The notes: a model not told the origin generated them from the letters alone. A stretch of DNA of 64,000 nt from Bacteroidota bacterium (GCA_029558535.1 JAKQEK010000452.1:62001-126000); one strand, 5' to 3'; positions 9,123-17,851 are shown, numbered from the stretch's first letter. Program-made: numbers and translations.

Positions 9123-10847
9123 TTAATGAATCACATCTCTTTTGTAATAATGAGTATGCAACAACTCATGACTTTTATGACCCAGAGGTTTCTCTAAAAA
9201 CTCTTCATAAATCTGAATAATTTCAGGATTTTTATGAGAAACCTTTATTGTTTCTTTGTCATCAATATCATAAATAGTTTTCATTCTCTGTTTAACATCC
9301 TCTTCAGAAGCTCCTATATGCTGACCTCCTCCATTAAGACAACCGCCAGGGCAAGCCATTATTTCGATAAAATGAAATGTTTTTTCACCACGTTTGATGC
9401 TATCTAACAATATTCTGGCATTTGCTAATCCGTTAACTACGGCAACTTTCACTTTTAATCCGTCAATATCCACTTCTGCCTCTTTACAACCTTTAAAACC
9501 TCTCAATGCTTCGATTTTAAACTTAATCAATTCATCTCCGGTAATAAAATGATATGCTGTCCGAATTGCAGCCTCCATAACACCTCCTGAAGCAGCGAAT
9601 AATTTACCTGCAGAGCTTCTGTATCCCAAAGGGGAGTCAGTAGTTTCAGGAGCAAGATTATTCATATCAATACCAAACATCCTGATAAGTTGTCCTAATT
9701 CTCGTGTGGTAAGTACGGCATCAACATCTGTAATACCTTTATTTGTCATTTCTTCCCTTTGTGCTTCAAACTTTTTAGCAGTACATGGCATAACCGAAAC
9801 TGAATAAATATTTTCAGGTTTTACACCTGTTTTTCCGGACCAATAAGTTTTTATGACAGCACCCATCATTTGTTGAGGCGATTTGCATGAAGATAAATTT
9901 GGTATCATTTCAGGATAAAACTCTTCGGCGAATTTAATCCATCCCGGACAGCAACTAGTAATCATCGGTAATACGCCTCCTGTTTTAACTCTTTCGACAA
10001 GTTCTGAAGCTTCTTCCATAATCGTTAAATCTGCAGTAAAAGTTGTATCAAATACATATTTAAACCCGATTTTGCGTAATGCAGCATTCATAATTCCATT
10101 TATATCTTTTCCGGGCTCCAATTTTAATTCTTCTGCCAATGACACCGAAATTGCCGGTGCATATTGTACCACAACAGTTTTTTCAGGATTGCTTAACATT
10201 GAAAGCAGTTCCGGAAAATGACTTTTCTCTGACAATGCTCCGGTTGGACAAACCATGATACATTGCCCACAGTTTACACAACTCGAAGTATTCAACCCCT
10301 GATTGAATGTTGTTCCGATAACAGTTTTGCTACCTCTGTTTATAAAGTCGATACATGAAACTCCCATAACTTCCTCGCAAACTCTTACACATCTGCCGCA
10401 AAGAATACATTTATCAGGATCCCTGACAATACTGACACTTGATCTGTCAATATGATTATTATTCTTTACCCCTCTTATTCTTCTTTCTCTGACATGCAAT
10501 TCCTCTGAAAGGTTCTGAAGTTCGCAGTTTTTGTTCCTCACACAATACAAACAATCGTCAGGATGATTAGATAAAAGAAGTTCAACAATTGTTTTTCTTG
10601 ACTCCACAACACGTGCTGAATGAGTCAATATTTTCATTCCTTCTTCAACCGGAGTAGAACAAGAAGTTACTAATCTGTTCGTTTTCAGATTCTCGACAAC
10701 ACACATTCTGCACGAACCGGTCGGAAACATATCCTTTAAGTGGCATAAAGTGGGAACTTTAATTCCATTACGCTTTAATACGTCCAATATAGTTTCACCT
10801 TTTCGGGCTTCAACTTGTTTATTATTTATTTCTATTAAAAAACTCAT
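9123..10847 (-). CDS. hydA: [FeFe]-hydrogenase catalytic subunit HydA (trimeric enzyme)
   Basis: This 574-residue subunit reduces protons or oxidises H2. An N-terminal [2Fe-2S] domain has C35, C46, C49, C63. A His-Cys cluster (H95, C99, C102, C108) and two [4Fe-4S] motifs (C147-C157, C190-C200) follow. The H-domain has all three signatures: TSCCPGW (C299, C300), MPCTAKK (C355) and EIMACPGGC (C499, C503). These fall at the same numbers as in the C. pasteurianus enzyme. The C-terminus carries a short tail with KSHELLHTHY that is shared with HydA2. It follows hydB by 17 bases. With HydB and HydC this is the composition of the NAD-linked, electron-bifurcating type; bifurcation is inferred, not shown. 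Confidence 0.96.
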   Translation of the reverse strand: MSFLIEINNKQVEARKGETILDVLKRNGIKVPTLCHLKDMFPTGSCRMCVVENLKTNRLVTSCSTPVEEGMKILTHSARVVESRKTIVELLLSNHPDDCLYCVRNKNCELQNLSEELHVRERRIRGVKNNNHIDRSSVSIVRDPDKCILCGRCVRVCEEVMGVSCIDFINRGSKTVIGTTFNQGLNTSSCVNCGQCIMVCPTGALSEKSHFPELLSMLSNPEKTVVVQYAPAISVSLAEELKLEPGKDINGIMNAALRKIGFKYVFDTTFTADLTIMEEASELVERVKTGGVLPMITSCCPGWIKFAEEFYPEMIPNLSSCKSPQQMMGAVIKTYWSGKTGVKPENIYSVSVMPCTAKKFEAQREEMTNKGITDVDAVLTTRELGQLIRMFGIDMNNLAPETTDSPLGYRSSAGKLFAASGGVMEAAIRTAYHFITGDELIKFKIEALRGFKGCKEAEVDIDGLKVKVAVVNGLANARILLDSIKRGEKTFHFIEIMACPGGCLNGGGQHIGASEEDVKQRMKTIYDIDDKETIKVSHKNPEIIQIYEEFLEKPLGHKSHELLHTHYYKRDVIH

Positions 10848-10864
10848 AACAGTAGATTTTTAAA

Positions 10865-12820
10865 TTACACAATACGAATTGCCTCAAAATTACATGCCTC
10901 ATAACAGGCTCCGCAACCGATACACTTGTCTTCATTTATAAAATGAGGTGATTTTCTGGTTCCTATAATTGCTCCAACAGGACATTTTTTTGCACAAACA
11001 GTACATCCGGTACATTTTTCCACATCAATCTTATAAACTTTAAGATTTTGACAAACTCCGGCCGGACAATGCCTATCAAAGACATGTGATTCATATTCAT
11101 CTTTAAACCATTTTAGTGTACTTAATACAGGATTTGGGGCTGTTTGTCCCAGGCCACACAGAGAAGTATCTTTAATGACATTACACAGTTTTTCGATCTG
11201 CATAACTCCTTTAAATCTGTCAAGTGCTTCTGTATTATCACCAGGTTTTGGTTTTGATGTAATACTTTCAAGAATTTCCAATAATCTTTTTGTTCCTTCG
11301 CGACATGGTATGCATTTACCACAACTTTCTTTCTGAATAAAACTCATAAAGAATTTAGCAACATCAACCATACAGTTGTCTTCGTCCATTACTACCAAAC
11401 CACCCGATCCCATCATTGCTCCAACCTTAATTAGAGATTCATAGTCAATCTGAATATCAAGGTTTTGCTCTGTAATACAACCACCTGATGGTCCACCAAT
11501 TTGGACTGCTTTAAATTTTTTATCGTTTTTTATACCACCTGCAATGTCAAATAAAATCTGTCTGATTGTTGTTCCCATTGGAATTTCTACTAAACCTGTC
11601 AGTTTTATCTTTCCTGAAAGTGCAAATACTTTTGTTCCTTTACTGTTCTGTGTACCAGTTGATGAAAACCAATCTGCACCGTGATATATTATAGACGAAA
11701 CATTTGAAAATGTTTCTACATTATTTATTACCGTTGGTTTATTGAAAAGTCCGCTTGTTGTCGGGAATGGGGGTCTTGATCGTGGCATTCCGCGTTTCCC
11801 CTCAATACTGTTCATCAGTGCTGTTTCTTCGCCGCAAACAAATGCACCGGCACCTTTTTTAATTTTTATTTCAAAATTAACCCCTGTTCCAAAAATATTT
11901 TTACCAATCAAACCAAACTCTTTGGCTTGTTTTATTGCAATTTCCAAACGTTCAATCGCAAGCGGATATTCTGCTCTTATATAAACATAAGCTTTAGTAG
12001 CTCCAATAGCATAAGCACCAATAGCCATGCCTTCGATAAGACGATGCGGGTCGCCCTCAATAACTGCTCTATCCATAAAAGCTCCGGGATCTCCTTCATC
12101 AGCATTACAAATCAAATATTTTTGATCATTGACTTCAGAATTTGCAAACTTCCATTTGCGTCCGGTAGGAAATCCTCCTCCACCTCTACCGCGTAATCCA
12201 CTTTTTTCAATTATATCACAGATATCAATCGGTTTGTATAGATTTATGGCTTTAATATAACTTTTATAACCATCTCTAGCAATATATTCGTTAATATCAA
12301 CTGGATCAATTATCCCAACATTTTTAAGTACAAGTCTTTTTTGTGGAGCAAAGAATGGATGTTCATTCAAATAGGCTATTTTATTCCATTTTTCAGCATT
12401 TGGTATTTCGATTTGCCCCAAAATTATTGAATCATCCGGAATCTTATTGGAAAGTAACATCGAATTTAAAATCGGAACGACTTTATCTGCTGTAACTTCC
12501 TGAAATGATAATCTATTATATCCGGGCAATTGAATATCCACAATAGGTTCAACTGCACACAAACCAATGCAACCTGTTTCGATTATGCGAGCATTAATAT
12601 TATTGTCTTTTAGAAAGCTTTTTACGACCTCTAAAGTTTTACCGGCACCGGCACCTAATCCACAGGTCCCTGCTCCTACGTAAATAATAGGTTCAGAAAT
12701 AACCTCATGTTTCATAACAGATATCTTTTCGTGTATCTGTTTATCTTTTGAATTTCCAGAATAATCTCTCAAAACCTCGTTTATGAGAAACTCTTTATAT
12801 TGATTTTTTACTGTGCTCAT
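10865..12820 (-). CDS. hydB: HydB, NuoF-like flavoprotein subunit of the trimeric hydrogenase
   Basis: This 651-residue subunit holds FMN and the NAD(H) site. Its layout is an N-terminal thioredoxin-like ferredoxin domain (C53, then C84 and C88 in GCIGLC), the NuoF core (GLRGRGGGGFPTGRKWKF, CNADEGDPGAF), an SLBB domain and the [4Fe-4S] motif ESCGKCIPC with a distal Cys in CGLGQ. At the C-terminus two ferredoxin motifs follow (CTGCTVCAKKCP and CIGCGACYEAC). The C-terminal ferredoxin domain is typical of bifurcating HydB and is missing from the other two NuoF proteins in this window. The N-terminal domain shows three of the four cysteines one might expect. It overlaps hydC by 4 bases and precedes hydA by 17. 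Confidence 0.95.
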   Translation of the reverse strand: MSTVKNQYKEFLINEVLRDYSGNSKDKQIHEKISVMKHEVISEPIIYVGAGTCGLGAGAGKTLEVVKSFLKDNNINARIIETGCIGLCAVEPIVDIQLPGYNRLSFQEVTADKVVPILNSMLLSNKIPDDSIILGQIEIPNAEKWNKIAYLNEHPFFAPQKRLVLKNVGIIDPVDINEYIARDGYKSYIKAINLYKPIDICDIIEKSGLRGRGGGGFPTGRKWKFANSEVNDQKYLICNADEGDPGAFMDRAVIEGDPHRLIEGMAIGAYAIGATKAYVYIRAEYPLAIERLEIAIKQAKEFGLIGKNIFGTGVNFEIKIKKGAGAFVCGEETALMNSIEGKRGMPRSRPPFPTTSGLFNKPTVINNVETFSNVSSIIYHGADWFSSTGTQNSKGTKVFALSGKIKLTGLVEIPMGTTIRQILFDIAGGIKNDKKFKAVQIGGPSGGCITEQNLDIQIDYESLIKVGAMMGSGGLVVMDEDNCMVDVAKFFMSFIQKESCGKCIPCREGTKRLLEILESITSKPKPGDNTEALDRFKGVMQIEKLCNVIKDTSLCGLGQTAPNPVLSTLKWFKDEYESHVFDRHCPAGVCQNLKVYKIDVEKCTGCTVCAKKCPVGAIIGTRKSPHFINEDKCIGCGACYEACNFEAIRIV

Positions 12821-13284
12821 AATTCTGCTTGTTTACGATAACTATCTAGTATTTCTTTAATTGACTCACTATTAACCTTTGCATGGAAATTTCCGTTTAC
12901 AGAAATCACTGGAGCTAAGCCACAGGCACCCATGCAAGCGACCTCTTCAATACTAAAAATTCCATCACGGGAAGTACTTCCTGCTTTTACTCCTACATAT
13001 TTTTCTATTGTTTCAAGAACAGTAAGAGAGCCTAAAACATGACAGGCAGTTCCTCTGCACACCTGAATATGGAATTTCCCAAGAGGACTAAACCTAAATT
13101 GATTATAAAATGTAGCCACACCAAAAATTTTACTTGTGGGCATAGACAAATAATTTCCAACTTCGATAACTGAACCTTTGGATAGAAATCCTTCGTTTCC
13201 TTGAATATCTTGTAAAATCGGTATTAGATTTTCCTTTGCTCCTGCAGGGTACTTTTGTAATATGTCGATTATTTCAGTTTTCAT
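12817..13284 (-). CDS. hydC: HydC, NuoE-like [2Fe-2S] subunit
   Basis: This is a 155-residue thioredoxin-fold [2Fe-2S] protein of the NuoE family, the small electron carrier of the HydABC complex. All four ligands are present: C76 and C81 (CRGTAC) and C117 and C121 (CMGAC). The start ATG at 13284 follows a hairpin at 13305-13329. Its stop overlaps the hydB start (ATGA), so hydC-hydB-hydA is a coupled unit. The intact ligand set contrasts with the degenerate NuoE domains in the two fusion proteins at 16036-17748 and 30417-32147. Confidence 0.95.
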   Translation of the reverse strand: MKTEIIDILQKYPAGAKENLIPILQDIQGNEGFLSKGSVIEVGNYLSMPTSKIFGVATFYNQFRFSPLGKFHIQVCRGTACHVLGSLTVLETIEKYVGVKAGSTSRDGIFSIEEVACMGACGLAPVISVNGNFHAKVNSESIKEILDSYRKQAEL

Positions 13285-13304
13285 ACATTTTTAATTTTTT
13301 AATA

Positions 13305-13329
13305 AAGCACAGCTATAATAACTGTGCTT
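13305..13329 (-). terminator. Hairpin between the receiver gene and hydC
   Basis: A perfect 8-bp stem (AAGCACAG at 13305-13312, CTGTGCTT at 13322-13329) lies 13 bases past the receiver stop on the minus strand. The following sequence TATTAAAAAATT has only a weak U run, so it may be a leaky terminator letting part of the receiver transcript run into hydCBA. Confidence 0.55.
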
Positions 13330-13342
13330 CTCGATACTTTTA

Positions 13343-13840
13343 CTAATTGATGTGTTTCTTAATCTCTTCTATAATCTTTGCTGCATCAACCGGTTTTCTT
13401 ATAAAACCACAAACTGGGAACCAGTAAGTCTGTCCATCTTCACCTTTATAGTCTATACCTGCCGTTCCGTCTGAAATATTTTTAAGAAGAATAACTTGCA
13501 GATCTTTAAAATTTGGATCTTTTCTGTATTCTCTGGCCATTTCCTGAACGCTGGCTTTAGAAGTTACCAGAATATCAATTGAAGACTGAATCAGAAAAGG
13601 AATCTTTTTAAATTCGGGATTATTCAACATTGCTCTTGCCATATCAAAACCTTCGAAATGAGTTGTCATCATAACATCTAAAATTGCAAGATCAGGTTTT
13701 TCACTCCTCAATTTTTCAAGACCTTCTTCTTTACTTACTGCTGAGATAACTTCATAACCTTCTTTGGTTAAGATTGTTCTCAAAACTGTGATGACATCAA
13801 TGTCGTCATCAACTACCAAAATTCTTTTCCTTGTTTCCAT
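13343..13840 (-). CDS. Atypical single-domain response regulator with an insertion
   Basis: A 165-residue receiver with no output domain. VDDD, AILDVMM and a C-terminal FIRKPV supply the acidic pocket, phosphoacceptor and conserved Lys. Between them, after IPFLIQSS, there is an extra stretch of about 35-40 residues (EMAREYRKDPNFKDLQ, then DYKGEDGQTYWFPVCG) that an ordinary receiver of about 120 residues does not have. It is the first gene on the strand before hydCBA, so it may be co-transcribed. It is a candidate receiver for one of the nearby kinases, or may bind the hydrogenase itself. A possible -7 element on the minus strand is CAAAAATA at 13907-13914. Confidence 0.85.
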   Translation of the reverse strand: METRKRILVVDDDIDVITVLRTILTKEGYEVISAVSKEEGLEKLRSEKPDLAILDVMMTTHFEGFDMARAMLNNPEFKKIPFLIQSSIDILVTSKASVQEMAREYRKDPNFKDLQVILLKNISDGTAGIDYKGEDGQTYWFPVCGFIRKPVDAAKIIEEIKKHIN

Positions 13841-14225
13841 AATAGTATTTTTTAATTGTGAATACTCTTTTTAAAAATTTCATTGTGCGTTTTAAATCTT
13901 TCATTACAAAAATATTTTGAATATAAGAGCTGTAATAGAGAGAATAATCCTGATTTTAAAGGCAGTTATATATCGATTTTGAAAATAAAAACCAGTACTT
14001 TTACGCAATTTATATAGCATAAAAAAACAGAGTAATGTATATAAGAATCTATACAAATAATGTAAATAGTGCACAATTAAAAAATTGAATAGTCATGTGA
14101 ATAAAACAAATTCAACTCTGTAATTTGTGCCACAAAATGCTAAAGATCCATTCATTTGTGAAAAACAAAAAAAAAGAGGCAGAAAATTTTCCACCTCTAA
14201 AAAAAAACTAACATAAATCTCAAAT
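13841..14225. other. Intergenic region between the two hydrogenase operons
   Basis: No coding gene is visible in these 385 bases. They hold the terminator of the hydA2 operon at 14161-14198 and the upstream region of the receiver-hydCBA operon. A 13-base palindrome, TTTGTGCCACAAA, sits at 14124-14136, and a possible minus-strand -7 element at 13907-13914. The remainder is AT-rich with no further recognisable structure. Confidence 0.7.
14161..14198 (-). terminator. Terminator of the hydA2 operon
   Basis: On the minus strand a stem of up to 12 pairs (AGAGGTGG... with ...CTGCCTCT, 14175-14198) is followed directly by ten T and more T-rich sequence. It starts 28 bases past the hydA2 stop and is the strongest terminator in the hydrogenase region. 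Confidence 0.88.
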
Positions 14226-16016
14226 CTAATATCGATCTCGTTTTATATAATGTGTATGCAATAGTTCATGCGATTTATGACCCAAAGGCTTCTCTAGGAA
14301 CTCCTTATAAATCTGAACAACTTCAGGATTTTCGTGTGATTTACGAATTGTAAGTCCCATATCTTCCTCATAAATTGCTTTTGAACGTTTATTCCTAATT
14401 TCCAGATTAGTAGGAATAGGTTGGCCACCACCACCTAAGCAACCACCAGGGCAAGCCATAATTTCAATAAAATGATAATGAGATAATCCATCCTTAACAG
14501 ATTGCATAACCTTATCTGCATTTACAAGGCCATGAGCGATAGCAACCTTTAGTTCTACTCCTTCAAGAAATTTCCAAGTTTCCAAACAACCCTCTATTTT
14601 TAAAGATGCTTCCTTCACACCTTCCATTCCTCTAACTGGAGTAATATTCAGGTTGTTAAACGGCACTTCTCTGCCTGTAACAATTTCATAAGCTGTTCTT
14701 ATAGCAGCTTCCATTACACCGCCAGTTGCACCAAAAATCACTGCTGCACCTGTAGAATCACCCATGAAACTATCATAATTACTGTCATCAAGTGTCTTAA
14801 AGTCTATACCTGCTTGTTTTATCATTCTGGCAAGCTCTCTAGTCGTTAAAACATAATCTACATCTTTATAACCACTATCTCGCATTTCAGGACGATTTGC
14901 CTCATATTTTTTTGCTGTACATGGCATGATTGAAACAGAGACAATATTAGCTGGATCAAGATTTCTTTTTTGTGCATAATATGTCTTTGCCAATGCCCCA
15001 AACATTTGTTGAGGTGATTTACAAGTTGACACATTTTGTACATATTCAGGGAATTTATGCTCAAGAAATTTTATCCAACCCGGAGAACAGGATGTTGTCA
15101 TAGGTAATGCTACGTCAGTTGCACCATCAACAAGAACTTTTTTCAATCTGGTTAATAGTTCTGTTCCTTCTTCCATTATGGTTAAATCTGCTGTAAAATC
15201 AGTATCAAGAACCGAATCGAAACCAAGTCTTCTTAGTGCAGTAACCATTTTGCCTGTTACTCTGCTTCCTATATCAATACCCAAATCTTCTCCTAGTGCA
15301 ACTCTAACTGCAGGTGCAGTTTGTACAATAACGTGTTTATTACTGTCACCAAGTGCACTGAACACTTCAGATATATAGTTCTTTTCAGTCAATGCTCCCG
15401 TGGGACATCTGTTAACACATTGACCACAATTGGTACATACTACGCTTGCCATCGGTTGATCAAAGAAAGTAGCTATCTTTTGTTCGCTGCCTTTGTTAAC
15501 GACTGCCAGAGCAGAAACTTTTTGCAATTGAGAACAAGTTCTTACACAACGCTGACAACGGATACATTTGCTATCATCCTTAATGATTGATGCAGATGAT
15601 CTATCTATTATATACTCATGAAACTGCAACAAATCAATAAAATTATTTTCACCAACAGCATGTTCAGCTGCCAAATCCTGAAGTTCGCATTTACCATTTT
15701 TATAACAAGTTGTACAATTTGCGTTATGCTCCGAAAGTAAGAGCTCAATAATATGCTTTCTGGCTTTTCTAACTTTTTCGGTATTTGTAAATATTTCCAT
15801 CCCATTCGAAACCGGAACCGCACAAGAAGCCTGCAATGTTTTAACTCCTTTTTGCTCTACAACGCATACTCTGCAATTACCCGCTACACACAAATCATCA
15901 TGGTGACATAAAGTAGGTATTCGAATATTTAATTTCTTCGCGGCATCTAAAATACTTGTTCCTTCTTTTACGCTAACAGATATATTATTTATTTTTAATT
16001 CTAATATTTTTTCCAT
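14226..16016 (-). CDS. Second [FeFe]-hydrogenase catalytic subunit (HydA2)
   Basis: This 596-residue catalytic subunit has the same domain order as HydA: [2Fe-2S] (C37, C48, C51, C65), His-Cys cluster (H97, C101, C104, C110), two [4Fe-4S] motifs (C151-C161, C194-C204) and an H-domain. Motif 2 (MPCTAKK, C366) and motif 3 (IMACPGGC, C522 and C526) are normal. Motif 1 reads TSCSPGW, with Cys310 and Ser311; in the usual TSCCPGW the second Cys is an H-cluster ligand. The codons (TCC TGT TCT CCG) leave no doubt about the reading. The C-terminal KSHELLHTHY tail matches HydA. Its partner is the fused NuoE-NuoF gene 19 bases upstream; there is no separate hydC. Probably an NAD(P)-linked hydrogenase of the HndD-like class. 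Confidence 0.93.
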   Translation of the reverse strand: MEKILELKINNISVSVKEGTSILDAAKKLNIRIPTLCHHDDLCVAGNCRVCVVEQKGVKTLQASCAVPVSNGMEIFTNTEKVRKARKHIIELLLSEHNANCTTCYKNGKCELQDLAAEHAVGENNFIDLLQFHEYIIDRSSASIIKDDSKCIRCQRCVRTCSQLQKVSALAVVNKGSEQKIATFFDQPMASVVCTNCGQCVNRCPTGALTEKNYISEVFSALGDSNKHVIVQTAPAVRVALGEDLGIDIGSRVTGKMVTALRRLGFDSVLDTDFTADLTIMEEGTELLTRLKKVLVDGATDVALPMTTSCSPGWIKFLEHKFPEYVQNVSTCKSPQQMFGALAKTYYAQKRNLDPANIVSVSIMPCTAKKYEANRPEMRDSGYKDVDYVLTTRELARMIKQAGIDFKTLDDSNYDSFMGDSTGAAVIFGATGGVMEAAIRTAYEIVTGREVPFNNLNITPVRGMEGVKEASLKIEGCLETWKFLEGVELKVAIAHGLVNADKVMQSVKDGLSHYHFIEIMACPGGCLGGGGQPIPTNLEIRNKRSKAIYEEDMGLTIRKSHENPEVVQIYKEFLEKPLGHKSHELLHTHYIKRDRY

Positions 16017-16035
16017 AATTTCATATTTAATTAGT

Positions 16036-17748
16036 TTAATAAACTATTTCTTCTTTAAATTCAAGCACTATAGATTTAAAAGCATTTGCTACTGACTGAC
16101 CAAGTCCGCACTTTGAAGCTATTTTCATAGTTTCGGTCAAATCCAATAGATCATCTAAGTATTTTGGAGATTTCTCTTTTGATTTGATTGCTTCAACGCC
16201 TTTTAAAAGTTGCTGGCATCCCACACGACATGGAGTACATTGACCACAAGATTCTTCTGCGAAAAATTCAAGATAATTGTGTAAAACATTATACATTGAC
16301 CTATGACTATTGAATAACATCATTGATCCTCCGGTTGGAATTCCTTCAAAACCAATTATTGTATCCTTGAATTTTCTTCTCGGCACACAAAAACCTGAAG
16401 CACCTCCAACCTGAACTGCTTTAGTATCGCCGTCTCCAAATTCTTCGACAAAATCAGCCAAAGTCATTCCAAGTTCAAGCTCAAAAACTCCTGGTTTAGG
16501 GGTATCTCCCGAAACAGAGAACACTTTTGAACCTGCAGAATCCACCGTTCCCATTGACTTGAATTTTTGAGCTCCGATATTAGCTATTTCGAGAACATAT
16601 ATAAATGTCTCCACATTATTGATTACAGTAGGCTTGTTTCTAAAACCTATAGAAGCAGGATACGGAGGTTTATTTCTTGGTTCGCCTCTTTGCCCCTCCA
16701 TAGATTCTATTAAAGCCGTTTCTTCACCACAAACATACGCCCCACTACCCATTCTAAGTTCAACAGCAAAATCCAATCCCAATTCCTTAAACATTTTATT
16801 AGATTCTTCTGCAATTTTATTAAGATCGTCTTTCATCCAAACATATTCTCCCCTAAGATACATATAACCTTTTTTTGCACCAATTACATGTCCACATAAT
16901 GCCATTCCTGCAAAAACTTTACATGGCACTTCTTGTAGTATTACCCTGTCTTTGAAAGTACCAGGTTCTCCTTCATCAGCATTACAGATGACATATTTTT
17001 CTTGATCTTGTGCAGATTTAGCAAATTTCCATTTTAAACCTGTCGGAAAACCTGCGCCACCTCTACCTCTCAAACCCGAATCAATAATTTCGTTAATAAA
17101 ACTATCCTTATCTTTTTTTATGGCCTCAGTCAATTTTTTGGAACTGCCACAGTCTTTATTGAAAATAATATCAACCTTTTTTACAAGCCCTTTTAATTCA
17201 CCACAATTATATTGAATAGTATTTCTACAAGATTCATCTGATATTATAGATTTTGTTTTAAGTGATTCCAATTTAACAATTTCATTATCATTCAGATATG
17301 CTTTAATTATTTCTGAAGTTTTTTCAGGTGTAAGTTCTGTATATAAATCAGCATTTATCAGCATCGAAGGTTCTTTATCACTCCAGCCAATGTCATTAGT
17401 TTCTAAAAAGGTAAACATTTTATCTTGGGTTGATTCACCCGGTTTTATGTGCAAAATATCGCAGATTACTTTCTCGATTTCATCTTTACCTTTCATTTCT
17501 GCAATAATAGACTTACATAATCGGATTACATACTTCCCTCTACTTTTTGTATCTAGAAAAGAATAGAAAGTCGCTGTTCCATAAATGTCTGCCGGAGACA
17601 AATCTAATTCTTTTGCTACATCAAGAATATCGCTTTCGTTAATATACTTTTTCTGCCTTACAATTTCTTGTAAAACAGTTATCAGACCTTCTCTTGACTT
17701 AACCGAGTTTTTCATAACTCTCTCAATAATTGCCTTTGTTTGCATCAC
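16036..17748 (-). CDS. Fused NuoE-NuoF flavoprotein subunit of hydrogenase 2
   Basis: This 570-residue protein joins a NuoE-like domain (residues about 1-160) to a NuoF core (about 205-560; GLRGRGGAGFPTGLKWKF, CNADEGEPGTF, then ESCGQCTPC and CGLGQ for the [4Fe-4S] cluster). The NuoE half keeps the fold (IYGTATFYSFL) but has lost three of four [2Fe-2S] ligands: only C78 is left and the second pair is replaced by ETNDIGWSDKEP. Unlike HydB it has neither the N-terminal ferredoxin-like domain nor the C-terminal two-cluster ferredoxin. It should still bind FMN and NAD(H) and pass electrons to HydA2, but bifurcation with ferredoxin looks less likely. It has a good promoter at 17852-17882 and a 5' leader of about 95 bases. 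Confidence 0.93.
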   Translation of the reverse strand: MMQTKAIIERVMKNSVKSREGLITVLQEIVRQKKYINESDILDVAKELDLSPADIYGTATFYSFLDTKSRGKYVIRLCKSIIAEMKGKDEIEKVICDILHIKPGESTQDKMFTFLETNDIGWSDKEPSMLINADLYTELTPEKTSEIIKAYLNDNEIVKLESLKTKSIISDESCRNTIQYNCGELKGLVKKVDIIFNKDCGSSKKLTEAIKKDKDSFINEIIDSGLRGRGGAGFPTGLKWKFAKSAQDQEKYVICNADEGEPGTFKDRVILQEVPCKVFAGMALCGHVIGAKKGYMYLRGEYVWMKDDLNKIAEESNKMFKELGLDFAVELRMGSGAYVCGEETALIESMEGQRGEPRNKPPYPASIGFRNKPTVINNVETFIYVLEIANIGAQKFKSMGTVDSAGSKVFSVSGDTPKPGVFELELGMTLADFVEEFGDGDTKAVQVGGASGFCVPRRKFKDTIIGFEGIPTGGSMMLFNSHRSMYNVLHNYLEFFAEESCGQCTPCRVGCQQLLKGVEAIKSKEKSPKYLDDLLDLTETMKIASKCGLGQSVANAFKSIVLEFKEEIVY

Positions 17749-17825
17749 ATTATAATTTTTAGTTATTAAATTTACTTTCCAAATAATATTATTATCTTCA
17801 CTTTAAAAATTTCTTTAAAATTAAT

Positions 17826-17848
17826 CGAGTTACATTTTTTGCAACTCG
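17826..17848 (-). promoter_or_regulatory. 5'-end hairpin in the leader of the hydrogenase 2 operon
   Basis: In the RNA sense (minus strand) CGAGTT (17848-17843) pairs with AACTCG (17831-17826) around an A-rich loop. The predicted transcription start from the promoter at 17852-17882 is near 17845, so the hairpin would sit at or just beside the extreme 5' end of the mRNA, about 80 bases before the start codon. This could stabilise the mRNA or act in regulation; function unknown. Confidence 0.5.
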
Positions 17849-17851
17849 CAA

